A stretch of 64,000 nucleotides of DNA from Sphingobacterium thalpophilum (GCF_901482695.1 NZ_LR590484.1:1426001-1490000); one strand, 5' to 3'; positions 1 to 9,250 are shown, counted from the first letter of the stretch. Notes: generated by a model not told the origin, from the sequence alone. Numbers and translations: made by a program.

Positions 1-1
1 T

Positions 2-127
2 ATCACATCAACAAAAAAAGCTGACAATCAACACACTATATTTCTTAACGACGGGGTGGTCAAAAAGGTATTGGACCAATCAAAAATTTTGATCTTCAGT
101 ATAGTCCATCCTATTCCTTACACTTGA
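2..127 (+). CDS. Possible 3' end of a gene entering from the left
   Basis: Reading from base 2 the plus strand is open for 41 codons to a TGA at 125-127. A terminator-like hairpin starts 10 bases later, which suggests that a rightward gene ends here. The visible peptide (it contains KKADNQHTIFLNDG) is too short to assign to a family. Another plus frame is open to 92, so the choice of frame rests only on closeness to the hairpin. No function can be given. Confidence 0.3.
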   Translation: MTSTKKADNQHTIFLNDGVVKKVLDQSKILIFSIVHPIPYT

Positions 128-136
128 AATACCTAT

Positions 137-172
137 ACTCGGCAAGTCTTTGGGCTTTTGCCGAGTTCTTTT
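137..172 (+). terminator. Probable intrinsic terminator
   Basis: A perfect 9-bp stem (ACTCGGCAA at 137-145, TTGCCGAGT at 158-166) with a 12-base loop is followed by a T-rich TCTTTT. It fits the end of a rightward transcript from outside the window. The T-rich side is weaker on the minus strand, so it is a poorer terminator for the leftward gene that stops at 185. Confidence 0.6.
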
Positions 173-184
173 GGCCAGTATTCA

Positions 185-973
185 TCACAATTGGTAGATC
201 AGCCGGAAAAAAGAACTGACACTATCCTCCCTGTCCCCAACCGGAAGACCTACCGCCATACCAATAGCCAGCTTATCATTCAGCCCCAGCTTAACCTGAG
301 GATGCAGTGTGGTTTCCAACCTACCATTAGCAACCACCTGATTGATTTCCAAACCAATAAAGTGATCCGACTGAGGCAGTGTATAATGAAAAGAAGTATT
401 GATCTGCCAGTTCAGTTCCGCCTTCCGCGTTTTATACCGGTATGCCAGCTCCGGCCCTGTATAAATCAAGGTATGCCAATTGCTATGCCAGCTTTTGGCT
501 GCAATAAAAAAGGGATTAAAGGCTGTTCCGCCTTCCACGAAGTTAAAAATCTGCGTGTATCCAACCGCCAGAGTCGTGGCATGTGGCTTAGAAACATAAA
601 AAGAGTATTGAGAAGATAAACGCAACCGTTCGAGTGCATTGCTCGAACCGGAACCTGCCACCTTACTTTTTGAATAGGCAAAATCCGTCTCTACTTCAAG
701 GCCCAGACGGTTGACCGGCGCAAATTCATATTCCATCAAATAGCCATATTCATCGGCGTCTTTCATCTTTTTGATATCTGCCCCTACATTAATTTCCTTT
801 TCTCCTTTTCGGGCGCCCAAATCGCGCACCAGATCATTGTATAACGGTTCGGCGTGATGTACCTTATCGGGTTTAGCAGGACTTTGCTGTGCATAGACAG
901 GATCTGAAGCGCTCAGCAGGCCAATTGAAATCAGCGTCGCCACCAGCTTTGCTGTATGTTTGATGTCTTTCAT
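185..973 (-). CDS. Small outer-membrane beta-barrel protein
   Basis: A 262-residue exported protein. It has an N-terminal signal peptide (hydrophobic stretch about residues 10-28, cleavage probably after VYAQ). After a conserved-looking segment around residues 40-65 (HAEPLYNDLVRDLGARKGEK) it is dominated by alternating hydrophobic/polar strands rich in Tyr, Phe and Trp and ends in Leu, as outer-membrane barrels do. I recognise the overall type from related Bacteroidota proteins but know no assigned substrate; a transporter-like or structural barrel is most likely. Its start lies 32 bases after the stop of the peptidase gene upstream, so the two are probably co-transcribed. Confidence 0.6.
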   Translation of the reverse strand: MKDIKHTAKLVATLISIGLLSASDPVYAQQSPAKPDKVHHAEPLYNDLVRDLGARKGEKEINVGADIKKMKDADEYGYLMEYEFAPVNRLGLEVETDFAYSKSKVAGSGSSNALERLRLSSQYSFYVSKPHATTLAVGYTQIFNFVEGGTAFNPFFIAAKSWHSNWHTLIYTGPELAYRYKTRKAELNWQINTSFHYTLPQSDHFIGLEINQVVANGRLETTLHPQVKLGLNDKLAIGMAVGLPVGDREDSVSSFFRLIYQL

Positions 974-1005
974 ACAGCAAAAATTCCATCAGATTATGGA
1001 AACAT

Positions 1006-2190
1006 TTAGGAATTGGGCTTAATTTTAGTTTTGATCGCTGTCTCCAGCGCATCCCTATGCAACATCAGCGTAATGGTTTTGTACCTTACAAATTCCTTGG
1101 TCACATACATAAAGCCTTTGAAATTATTCGTTTTGCCCCATGAATTTTTGACCATATAATATTCTTTATCATATTGGTCTTTGGCAAGCCCCACAATATG
1201 CATCGCATGATCGTCAGTGGTACTCCAGTCATCAAAAGCCCTCTGGCGCTCCTCGGCAGTGACCTTCCGTTCGGGCTGTGGCTTTACAAACATGGCTTCC
1301 TTGTCCTCGTCCGGGAGATTTTCAAAGTCTTTTTCTGGGACATAAGCTATACCATACGGCCAGGAGAACCCTTTTTCTGATACATCAGTGGTCCAGGCCA
1401 CCGTATAGCCCTTGCGCAGGGCGCCATCAATAATCTGGGTCAGGTCCTGCATGGGCACATTGTAAAAATTGTGAAAAGACCAGTTGTCCGGCACCAGGAG
1501 CACAAAAGGTTTAAAATAAGGCTGATCAGTCACCGAAGCCAGACCGATATAATCATCCGGATTGATCCCGATGACCTGGTCGGCAAAGCTGCGCGCAGTA
1601 TAGGTCTTACCTTTGTACTCGAAGTTAGCCGGCACTTCCCCCAAATGCTTATCGAGCGCCGCCTGATACGCCTCTTCCCAATGGCGTGCCAACGGTTTGC
1701 TTTTGACCAGCACCTTGAGCATCGCACGTAGCATGGGTGTCATCTTCCTAAAGTCGTTGTACGTCTGGGCGCCGTACAAGCCGGAATAGGCTGATCTTGG
1801 CATTGCCCCATATTTGCGAAATACGTGCAATACGTCCAGTAGCTGCCCGCCTTCGCCCATATACATGCCACCATGAAGACGAACAAAATTACGGGCTTTA
1901 TCCAGATAGGCCTGTCTCGCTGTATAAATCTGTGAAATTTCCACAGGATCCTTTCCCATCCGGATCATCTCCGACTCCAAAAATGAGTTACCTGTGTAGG
2001 ACCAGCAAGTATTGGAAGCACCCTGATTTTTGGGCGACGTACAGCCAAGATTGATAATATCTGCAAATACAAACTCCGTCTTGAGCCGCTTGTACCTATT
2101 TCTATCGACGATCCCCGACACATATTTTATAAGCAGGATTCCGGCGATCAATGCGAACAAGCCTATACTAAACCATTTATATCTCTTCAT
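1006..2190 (-). CDS. Membrane-anchored papain-like (C1, bleomycin-hydrolase-type) cysteine peptidase
   Basis: About 394 residues. The C1 catalytic set is visible: oxyanion Gln and nucleophile Cys in KNQGASNTCWSYTG (near residues 54-67), His in DDHAMHIVG and Asn in MVKNSWG near the C-terminus. The KNQG..TCW and KNSWG arrangement resembles the C1B bleomycin hydrolase/PepC group. One hydrophobic helix (about residues 6-25) precedes the catalytic domain, so the enzyme is probably anchored in the inner membrane facing the periplasm, unlike cytosolic PepC. I chose the ATG at 2190; an in-frame GTG at 2205 would overlap the TAG of the upstream acyltransferase gene by one base. The partner or substrate is unknown; the close linkage suggests function with its neighbours. 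Confidence 0.8.
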   Translation of the reverse strand: MKRYKWFSIGLFALIAGILLIKYVSGIVDRNRYKRLKTEFVFADIINLGCTSPKNQGASNTCWSYTGNSFLESEMIRMGKDPVEISQIYTARQAYLDKARNFVRLHGGMYMGEGGQLLDVLHVFRKYGAMPRSAYSGLYGAQTYNDFRKMTPMLRAMLKVLVKSKPLARHWEEAYQAALDKHLGEVPANFEYKGKTYTARSFADQVIGINPDDYIGLASVTDQPYFKPFVLLVPDNWSFHNFYNVPMQDLTQIIDGALRKGYTVAWTTDVSEKGFSWPYGIAYVPEKDFENLPDEDKEAMFVKPQPERKVTAEERQRAFDDWSTTDDHAMHIVGLAKDQYDKEYYMVKNSWGKTNNFKGFMYVTKEFVRYKTITLMLHRDALETAIKTKIKPNS

Positions 2191-2204
2191 AATTACATAT
2201 ACCA

Positions 2205-3329
2205 CTAGCGGTCACCACCGACAGCAGCCATAAAGCGGGGCATCCATTGCTTTAAAAAGCTATAACCCACCAAGCCCAGAACAATAATCAGCCCGGGAGC
2301 GGCCAAGTATAAAACCAACAGTAAAATATCCGATTGAGGACGAACCAATTTAAACAAAAATTTAATCACAAATACCAGCGGTAAGCGGTGATAAGCAAAA
2401 ATAAAAAAGGCCCCGCTGGTCAAGAAGTTATTGGGCTGCCACTTTCCTTTTTCAATCCCACCAGCGGTTAAAGCAACGGCGAGCACAAGACCGAGCAGCA
2501 CTTCGGCGCAATACAGGTAGCTCCACCATATGCTGCCCAACAGGTAAAATGCCGCAACGGCCAATAGCAGATACACAGGTAACAACCTAAAAAACAAAGG
2601 CTTCATCATTTCGACAAAGTTTATCTTGTGTATACTAAAATAAGCTCCCGCAGTAAAGAAGAAGAACGAGGCGGTGCTCAGTCCGGGCCTGTAGAAATAA
2701 GGATACAAAACCCAAAGCAGCCCAAATGCCAAGACCACATACAGCCCCCATTTTTTGAGTAGCCAGTACAATAGTGGAGTACACAGCACAACCACAATCA
2801 GGTCCCGGATAAACCAGAATGGAGAATTGATCGGCAGGGTCTTCTCCAGATGCGGATTGATATGGGAAGTATCCCAAAATGACCACAGCCAATCGGAGAG
2901 GCTATAATCGATAATTAGCTTGTTCCTGCCCGACAGCATACCCTCCGGCAGAAAAGTCTGGGCGAGGAAAAAGAACAATATCACAACAAAATTCCAGAAA
3001 ATATAGGGGACCAACAACGAACGTACGCGATTTTTCAATTTTTGCACATAGGTCTCCCTGGAAAATCCCTCCGTCTTATAAAAAAACAGAAAGCCAGAAA
3101 TAAAAAAGAACAACGGCACACAGACCTCGAAAATTAGCTTGGAAAATAGGAAAAAAATGGAAGAAAAAACGGGAAAATTCCCAAAATCGATCTGCTTTTG
3201 TCCGTCTAAAATAATGTCGGAAAAGTCGGTATGAATAAACACCACCCCGACAATCAGCGGAAAGCGTAAGGCGTCAATTGTTTTCGATTGTAATTCTGCC
3301 ATCAGGCTATCATAATAATCTTTACCCAT
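2205..3329 (-). CDS. Acyltransferase family 3 membrane protein
   Basis: A 374-residue polytopic protein of the acyltransferase-3 (OafA/WecH-like) superfamily. These proteins carry acyl groups, usually acetyl, across the inner membrane to modify surface sugars. The N-terminal signature is present: DALRFPLIVGVVFIHTDF with the family His near residue 33, then about ten transmembrane segments to residue 365, including an FWFIRDL segment near the middle. First gene of a probable three-gene minus-strand unit with the C1 peptidase and the small barrel. The family assignment is firm; the acceptor is not visible. It could act on surface glycan or on a secreted factor. Confidence 0.8.
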   Translation of the reverse strand: MGKDYYDSLMAELQSKTIDALRFPLIVGVVFIHTDFSDIILDGQKQIDFGNFPVFSSIFFLFSKLIFEVCVPLFFFISGFLFFYKTEGFSRETYVQKLKNRVRSLLVPYIFWNFVVILFFFLAQTFLPEGMLSGRNKLIIDYSLSDWLWSFWDTSHINPHLEKTLPINSPFWFIRDLIVVVLCTPLLYWLLKKWGLYVVLAFGLLWVLYPYFYRPGLSTASFFFFTAGAYFSIHKINFVEMMKPLFFRLLPVYLLLAVAAFYLLGSIWWSYLYCAEVLLGLVLAVALTAGGIEKGKWQPNNFLTSGAFFIFAYHRLPLVFVIKFLFKLVRPQSDILLLVLYLAAPGLIIVLGLVGYSFLKQWMPRFMAAVGGDR

Positions 3330-3621
3330 TAGTTAGAATTTAGTCCACTGCTTAGTCATCGTTAAATTAGCAATTTTCAGTCAATTACTCTGCAAATTAT
3401 GTCGTTTTGCCGGGGTCTTTTTGCTGCAGAAGAAGGTGTTTACCCCATATACGGCCATATAAGAACAATATTTATGTACCAAAAGCGTTACATAATAGCT
3501 AATCCGGATGAAAAAAATGAAACGATTGCAATCACACATGTGTTTAAACTATAGAAATAAATATTAATAAAAGATTAACAGCAAATTGGCTGTATGATTA
3601 TCAATCTAGACCAAATTCTTA

Positions 3622-5946
3622 ATGATTCCGTTCATTCAGTACATGATTCCGATCACCTGTGTGCTATTTCCTTGTGCCACTTTTGCGCAGCAGTTTACGA
3701 TAAGTGGTACAGTTCACGATGCGGCCACAGGTAAGCCACTATCTGGGGCCACAATCCGTATGGAGCCCGATAGCACAGTTACATCTACCAATGCCCAAGG
3801 CTTTTACAAACTGATGCTCCCTGCCGGAACGTATCGACTATCGGTTAGCCATCCCCAGTATCAGCGGCAACAGCATAGCATCAGCGTAAATCAACCGCTT
3901 TTACGGGATTATGCGCTGCAACCGTTACCCCAGATCCTTGAGGAGGTCCTGGTGTCGCGTCCGCGGCAAGGCCAAGCGCTAGACGGTCCGCAGTCAGGCA
4001 CAGTTCATCTTAGCATCAAAGAAATTAGGGATGTACCGGCCCTGCTTGGCGAACAAGACGTATTGAAGACTATACAGCTCTTGCCGGGGGTACAAAGCGG
4101 CGGTGAGGGATCAGCGCATTTTACCGTTCGTGGCGGTGACGTAGGTCAGAATTTGGTTCTCCTGGACCAAGCGACCATCTATAACCCGTCCCATCTGCTA
4201 GGTTTCTTCTCGTCGTTCAACGCAGACGCCATTCGGGACATACAGCTTTACAAAGGTGGTATTCCTGCCCAATTTGGCGGCCGTATTGCCTCGGTGCTGG
4301 ATATTTCAATGCTGGAAGGTAATAAAAAGCATTTTACAGGAGAGGGCGGACTTGGTGTTATTGCCTCCAGACTGAAGGTCGAGGGCCCGATCGCGCAGGA
4401 TAAGAGTTCATTCCTTTTCAGTGCCCGCCGCTCATATGCTGACTCCTTTCTAAAATTGGTAAAGGATAAAGCCATGGCAGACAACAAGCTCTATTTCTAT
4501 GACCTGAATAGCAAGCTCAGCTTTCATTTAGGCAAGAAAACGTCGCTTTACCTATCGGGCTACCACGGAAGAGACGAGTTAAAATACAGTGACCTGTTTA
4601 GCCTTAGCTGGAGCAACAGCACGGCTACTGCACGTTTAAGTCACCGATTTACTGACAAGATAACCAGCAACAGTTCACTGATATACAGTCGATTCAACTA
4701 CAATGCAGGTGTGTCGAGCGAACAGACAGACTTTCAGGTTGCTTCCACCATCGAGAATGTAGAGGCCAAGCAGGATATCTCCTATTATGTAAATGAACAG
4801 CACATCGTCCGTGCAGGGGCTAGCCTATTATTACAACGGATCCGGCCGGCCAACTTATCCTCCGACATCAATCAGTCGGTCAATCCCACTGCCATGGAGA
4901 ATCAGCGCGGGCTTGATCTGGGAGGCTATCTGCTGCATGAATGGAAGCCGACAGACAGAATCTCTCTCAATTATGGCATCCATATGCATGACTTTATGGT
5001 ACTGGGGCCCCGCACCTTTTATCAATTTGACCAAGCAGGCAAACCTATTGCTGAAAAGCGTGACGAAAGCCGTATTGCCAAACATTATATCAATCTAGAG
5101 CCCCGATTGGCCGCCAGCTTATTGCTTGATGAGCGGCGTAGTCTCAAATTATCTTACAACCGTCTGGTGCAGAACTTACATCAGCTGTCCAACACAAGCT
5201 CGAGCCTGCCCACGGACCAGTATGTGCTAAGTAGCCTAAGGATCAAGCCTCAGATGGTCGATCAGGCCAGCTTTGGCTATTTTCAAAAATTTTTGAATAG
5301 CCAATATGATCTGTCTATCGAGACCTACTATAAACGCCTGCGTAACCAGATCGATGTGCGCAATGGTGCCACCCTACAGGCCAACAGCCATTTCGAAGGC
5401 GAATTGCTTTTTGGAATTGGCCGCGCGTATGGCCTGGAAGGCTATTTCCGTAAACATAGCGGCCGGCTCACCGGCTGGCTCAGCTATACCTTGTCTAAAA
5501 GCCAGCGGAAGTTTGCTTCTATCAATCAGGGCAGATGGTTTAATGCACGGCAGGACCGCAGCCATGATCTCGCCGTCGTCGCCAACTATGCTCTCACACC
5601 AAGCTGGACCATCGGCGCCACCTTCGTGTTTAATACGGGGAATGCAGTAACCTTTCCAAGCGGCAAATACCTGGTCAATGGACGTTCCATGTTCTATTAT
5701 ACCGAACGAAATGGCTATCGTATGCCAGACTACCACCGTCTGGACTTAGGAGCAACATATAGCCCCGGGAAAACAAACAAGGGATTCCGCTCCAGCTGGA
5801 CGCTCGGCATATATAATCTCTACAACCGCAAGAACGCCTATACGATCGACTTCCGGGAAAATAAGGCCAATCCAAACCTGACAGAAGCTTACAAAATTGT
5901 GCTTTTCGGCATCGTCCCTTCTTTGACCTGGAACTTTAAATTTTAG
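3622..5946 (+). CDS. TonB-dependent receptor (non-SusC type)
   Basis: 774 residues: a signal peptide (1-22, ending TFAQ), a carboxypeptidase-regulatory-like beta-sandwich (about 24-105, with SGTVHDAATGKPLSGATI), a plug domain (about 120-235, with the FTVRGGDVGQN stretch) and a beta-barrel to the final aromatic residue (ends WNFKF). It is shorter than SusC proteins (about 1000 residues) and lacks their VVVGYG signature. It would import an unidentified ligand through the outer membrane with TonB energy. The DUF4249 lipoprotein gene begins 5 bases after its stop, a common Bacteroidota pairing. The 292-base gap upstream contains a 10-bp palindrome, ACACATGTGT, at 3534-3543, but I find no convincing promoter. 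Confidence 0.85.
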   Translation: MIPFIQYMIPITCVLFPCATFAQQFTISGTVHDAATGKPLSGATIRMEPDSTVTSTNAQGFYKLMLPAGTYRLSVSHPQYQRQQHSISVNQPLLRDYALQPLPQILEEVLVSRPRQGQALDGPQSGTVHLSIKEIRDVPALLGEQDVLKTIQLLPGVQSGGEGSAHFTVRGGDVGQNLVLLDQATIYNPSHLLGFFSSFNADAIRDIQLYKGGIPAQFGGRIASVLDISMLEGNKKHFTGEGGLGVIASRLKVEGPIAQDKSSFLFSARRSYADSFLKLVKDKAMADNKLYFYDLNSKLSFHLGKKTSLYLSGYHGRDELKYSDLFSLSWSNSTATARLSHRFTDKITSNSSLIYSRFNYNAGVSSEQTDFQVASTIENVEAKQDISYYVNEQHIVRAGASLLLQRIRPANLSSDINQSVNPTAMENQRGLDLGGYLLHEWKPTDRISLNYGIHMHDFMVLGPRTFYQFDQAGKPIAEKRDESRIAKHYINLEPRLAASLLLDERRSLKLSYNRLVQNLHQLSNTSSSLPTDQYVLSSLRIKPQMVDQASFGYFQKFLNSQYDLSIETYYKRLRNQIDVRNGATLQANSHFEGELLFGIGRAYGLEGYFRKHSGRLTGWLSYTLSKSQRKFASINQGRWFNARQDRSHDLAVVANYALTPSWTIGATFVFNTGNAVTFPSGKYLVNGRSMFYYTERNGYRMPDYHRLDLGATYSPGKTNKGFRSSWTLGIYNLYNRKNAYTIDFRENKANPNLTEAYKIVLFGIVPSLTWNFKF

Positions 5947-5951
5947 ACCGC

Positions 5952-6731
5952 ATGACCATGAAAAAACACTTAATTTTCCCCTGTCTTCTGCTGTTGTTTA
6001 CTGCATGTGAAGAGAAAATAGACATCGACCTGAATACAGCAAGCGCACGCTTGGTGATAGACGCCCAAATTACCGATGCGAGTGCTATACAGCGCATCCG
6101 CATATCACGCTCAGTCGGATTTGATCAGCCAGTCAACAGTTCAGGAATAAAAGGTGCCACCGTGGTTGTCACCGACGATCAGAACCACAGCTATACATTC
6201 CAATACGAAAAAGACGGCAACTACGTTCATCGCAACTTTATGCCTGTCAATGGGCGCCAATATAGGCTAAAAGTCTCTCTGCAGCAACAGATCTATATGT
6301 CAAACAGCAAAATGTCCAGCTATGTTAACGTGGATTCCACCGGAACCTTTGAGAGAAAACTCGCCGGCGAGAGTTACTTCTTTGTCACCATGACATTCAA
6401 GGACCCTGGCAAAGTCCCGAACTATTATATGTATACCCTCTCCATCAACGGGAAGCCGTTCCGTTTTGCCAGTGTACAAGATGATCAGTTTAACGATGGG
6501 CTGAAAGTCACACATTACATCTCGGATCTAGAAACCGACCTCTCCCCCGGTGATGATATCGTTGTACGCCGCTATTGTGTAGATGAAAATACCTACCGGT
6601 ACTGGAATGAATACCAGCGGAACAACCTGAGCAACGCTGCCCCCGGAAATCCGCAGTCCAATATCAGCAATAATGCTTTGGGTTATTTCTCAGTTGCTCC
6701 TATGCGGGAATATACACTGAAAATCAGATAA
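5952..6731 (+). CDS. DUF4249 lipoprotein
   Basis: 259 residues. A lipoprotein signal (LLFTAC, lipidation Cys near residue 19) is followed by a DUF4249-type body: the start EEKIDIDLNTASARLVIDA, a TTHQ-like beta-sandwich region, and a C-terminal SVAPMREYTLKI. DUF4249 proteins usually follow a TonB receptor and are thought to be surface or periplasmic partners of it; their ligand is unknown. The gap of 5 bases to the receptor gene supports co-translation. An ATG two codons downstream (5958) is an equally possible start. The gene converges with the next gene with only 7 bases between stops. Confidence 0.75.
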   Translation: MTMKKHLIFPCLLLLFTACEEKIDIDLNTASARLVIDAQITDASAIQRIRISRSVGFDQPVNSSGIKGATVVVTDDQNHSYTFQYEKDGNYVHRNFMPVNGRQYRLKVSLQQQIYMSNSKMSSYVNVDSTGTFERKLAGESYFFVTMTFKDPGKVPNYYMYTLSINGKPFRFASVQDDQFNDGLKVTHYISDLETDLSPGDDIVVRRYCVDENTYRYWNEYQRNNLSNAAPGNPQSNISNNALGYFSVAPMREYTLKIR

Positions 6732-6738
6732 AAGAATG

Positions 6739-7809
6739 CTAATCACGGTTATCGCTTTCTTCTTCACGGCCCTCCGCGATCATTTCATTGACTTCGGCCA
6801 TGTCTCCGGGCTCCAGATGTTCTATATCTTCTGCCTGCTCGTCCGAATAGCGATCAATAAAAAAGGTACACCCCATCGGAAAATGATCGGACCCCACAGA
6901 AGGGTAGATAAATAGCTTATCAATAAACACATTAGGGCTATGAAACAGCAGATCGAGCGGCACCCGGAAAAACCAATAATTGGCATGGAATGTGGATAGG
7001 ATCCCCCTTCCAATGCGTGCATCGATCAGCTTACTTGTTTTTTTGAACAATACAGAGGATTTTGCCCAGGCCACATTATTAAAGTCCCCGGTGACTACCA
7101 CAGGCATTTTATAGTCCCGTACCCGTTTGGCCACACTGAGCAGGTCGCCATCCCGCTCTTTGGAATTTTCCTCCTCCGTCGGACTAGGTGGTGGCGGATG
7201 TACCGCAAAAAAGATAAAGCGGTGACCATCGGCTGTTTCGAGTTCGGCTTCAATACTGGGAATATCGTCGGCGACAAAGTAATGCACCTGACTTTTATTA
7301 ATTTTCAGGTTTGTGTAAAAGTGCATACCGTAGGTATTGTCGAGAGTCACCTTCACAGTATTTGGATAATCTACTTCGAGTACACGGAGCGCCTTTTCCC
7401 ACACCGCATCGCTTTCCATCGTCAGAAAGATCTGCGGTTGCTCTTTTTTGACCAGCGCAACAAACCGTTCGTGTTCTTTATTAAATTGCAGTACATTACA
7501 GGAAATAATCTTAATGCTATCCGATGCATCCTTACCTTTTTCATATTTCTCGCGGCGCCAAAACTTCGTATAACGCACCAAGATGTAAACATGATAGAGT
7601 ATCAATGCTGCCTGCATGACCTCTAATCCCCAGACCCAGGGCGCTTCGTCAAGCAGATAAAGCCCCCAGGCTAGAGCGGGCACCTGGAAGACCAAGAGCT
7701 GCAGTTTGATAAATTCGGCCACCCGAAAGACCCAGTGCTGGCTCTGAATGAAAGGCATCAAGCTCAGCACAATCAGGAGCCCCGAGATAATGGCAAAGAG
7801 TATAAGCAT
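6739..7809 (-). CDS. Membrane-linked endonuclease/exonuclease/phosphatase-family hydrolase
   Basis: 356 residues. Two to three transmembrane helices occupy about residues 1-80. They are followed by a DNase I-like metal-dependent fold: IISCNVLQFN (metal Asn), FLTMESD (metal Glu), FFAVHPPPP (His), VVVTGDFNN (Asp/Asn) and VGSDHFP (catalytic His) are all present in the family order. Members cleave phosphoesters in nucleic acids or phospholipids, so the substrate cannot be read from the sequence. The membrane anchor suggests a periplasmic or lipid-related role. The acidic C-terminal tail (rich in Glu and Asp, about residues 325-356) is unusual but not disruptive. It lies 88 bases downstream of the MscS gene on the same strand. 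Confidence 0.8.
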   Translation of the reverse strand: MLILFAIISGLLIVLSLMPFIQSQHWVFRVAEFIKLQLLVFQVPALAWGLYLLDEAPWVWGLEVMQAALILYHVYILVRYTKFWRREKYEKGKDASDSIKIISCNVLQFNKEHERFVALVKKEQPQIFLTMESDAVWEKALRVLEVDYPNTVKVTLDNTYGMHFYTNLKINKSQVHYFVADDIPSIEAELETADGHRFIFFAVHPPPPSPTEEENSKERDGDLLSVAKRVRDYKMPVVVTGDFNNVAWAKSSVLFKKTSKLIDARIGRGILSTFHANYWFFRVPLDLLFHSPNVFIDKLFIYPSVGSDHFPMGCTFFIDRYSDEQAEDIEHLEPGDMAEVNEMIAEGREEESDNRD

Positions 7810-7897
7810 AGCAATCTCATAAAATCATTACAAATATATAATTTGACGCGTATATGCCTTCTGAAAAAATCCGGTTATGAATAAACCATTAAAGCTA

Positions 7898-8977
7898 TCA
7901 CGTTTTTTCAGCCGCGGGAAGGTATTCAATCCGTGTCTTGGACAGTGCGTCGGGAAAGTTGGTCCGGATATATTCGATCATCTTTTCCCGTATGTAACAG
8001 CGGAGATCAAAAGCCTGCCCCGAATTGCGGCAGCTCATCAGACAACGGATCTCCATAGTTTGCTCCTTGAAATCAGTGACCTGGAGCACATTGACCTGGC
8101 CATCCCAGAGAGGATGGCCAGTCAGCAGGGCCGTCAGCTTCTCGCGCAGCTGCTGTACAGGTATTGTAAAGTCAGTATAGATAAATACCGTCCCCAGGAT
8201 TTCAGCAGTTGTACGGGTCCAGTTCTGGAAGGGTTTCTCAATAAAATAAGTAATCGGCAATACCAGCCGCCGTTTGTCCCAGATATTCACCACCACATAG
8301 GTGAGGTTGATCTCTTCAACACGTCCCCATTCGCCCTCTACTACCAGTACGTCATCCATACGTATCGGCTGCGTAAAAGCAATCTGAAAACCCGCCAGCA
8401 AGTTGCCAAGTGACTTTTGGGCGGCAAAACCGATGATAATTCCACCTACCCCCACCCCCGTGAGCAACCCTGCTCCTATTTTCTGCATACTTTCAAAACT
8501 CAGTAAGATGATCGCCAGAGATACCAGGATGATAATGGTGACCACTACCTTGCGGATAAAGACGATCTGGGTTCTGACTTTACGTTCACGCAGATTATTC
8601 TCCTTGTTGACATCGAAACGATGGTAGAGATAGTCTTCAAAAACTTTAATGGCCTGGATCAAGGCGACAGCAAAAAATGCGACCAGCAGAATCTCATTCA
8701 GTCTGGAAACCACACGTAGGGTCGTTGTATTGAAATGGGAAAAAGGAAGCAGGCTATTGAAAATAACCAGTGGAATAAAAATGCTTAGCACACGGTTGAA
8801 GCGCCTGATAAAGGAGCGGAACAGCGAATAGGAAGACTGCTCGATGGCCTGCCGGCGCAGCAGGGGAATAAAAATCATTTTAATCAAGATGCCGACCAGA
8901 AATGAAAATAAGATTAACGCAATATTCCAGAGCCATGCCGGCCAGGTCTCTGAAAGTCGAATGAATATATCAGCCAT
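7898..8977 (-). CDS. MscS-family mechanosensitive ion channel
   Basis: 359 residues. Hydrophobic helices lie near residues 15-38, 55-80, 90-110 and 135-160, followed by the pore-lining helix and beta domain of MscS: GVGVGGIIIGFAAQKSLGNL then GFQIAFTQPIRMDDVL and a VNIWDKRRLVLP stretch. The family opens under membrane tension to release solutes during hypo-osmotic shock. It is close to the usual length for the small MscS class and the pore motif is intact. The start ATG at 8977 places a hydrophobic helix immediately downstream. The gene diverges from gldL across a 322-base gap. Confidence 0.9.
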   Translation of the reverse strand: MADIFIRLSETWPAWLWNIALILFSFLVGILIKMIFIPLLRRQAIEQSSYSLFRSFIRRFNRVLSIFIPLVIFNSLLPFSHFNTTTLRVVSRLNEILLVAFFAVALIQAIKVFEDYLYHRFDVNKENNLRERKVRTQIVFIRKVVVTIIILVSLAIILLSFESMQKIGAGLLTGVGVGGIIIGFAAQKSLGNLLAGFQIAFTQPIRMDDVLVVEGEWGRVEEINLTYVVVNIWDKRRLVLPITYFIEKPFQNWTRTTAEILGTVFIYTDFTIPVQQLREKLTALLTGHPLWDGQVNVLQVTDFKEQTMEIRCLMSCRNSGQAFDLRCYIREKMIEYIRTNFPDALSKTRIEYLPAAEKT

Positions 8978-9147
8978 AAGAGTATGTTTTCTGTTATTTA
9001 TACATCTTAGTTCTTATAAAATAACTGCTCAACCGCGGGAACGTTTGTTTTATTTTGAGAAAATGGATGGATCAAGGCTCTCTAAAACAACATCCGCAGA
9101 TCAAAAAGCCTGCGTAAAGGATTGTTTTTGGTATGTTTTTTGTTTAA

Positions 9148-9173
9148 TTAGTGCCGATTAGAATCAGCACTAA
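9148..9173. promoter_or_regulatory. Imperfect palindrome upstream of gldL (possible operator)
   Basis: TTAGTGC (9148-9154) and GCACTAA (9167-9173) are perfect inverted arms. The inside also pairs as GATT/AATC, leaving one mismatch pair and two central bases. It ends 17 bases before the -7-like box, so it would cover the -33 region. No T tract follows, which makes a protein-binding site more likely than a terminator. Confidence 0.4.
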
Positions 9174-9190
9174 ATAATCATGCTTTTCAA

Positions 9191-9198
9191 TACGTTTG
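9191..9198 (+). promoter_or_regulatory. Candidate -7 box for gldLM
   Basis: TACGTTTG matches the Bacteroidota -7 consensus TAnnTTTG at every fixed position. There is no TTTG at the expected 19-21 base spacing upstream; the palindrome sits there instead, which would fit an activator-dependent promoter. Predicted 5' leader is about 95 bases. Confidence 0.35.
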
Positions 9199-9220
9199 AT
9201 ATAATAGAAAATATACAACT

Positions 9221-9250
9221 GGCGTTATACAGGGGTAAAAGGCGTTAAAC
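9221..9250 (+). repeat. Short direct repeat in the gldL leader
   Basis: GGCGTTATAC (9221-9230) and GGCGTTAAAC (9241-9250) differ at one base and are exactly 20 bases apart, about two DNA turns. They lie about 50 bases before the gldL start. This could be a regulator site or chance. Confidence 0.3.
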
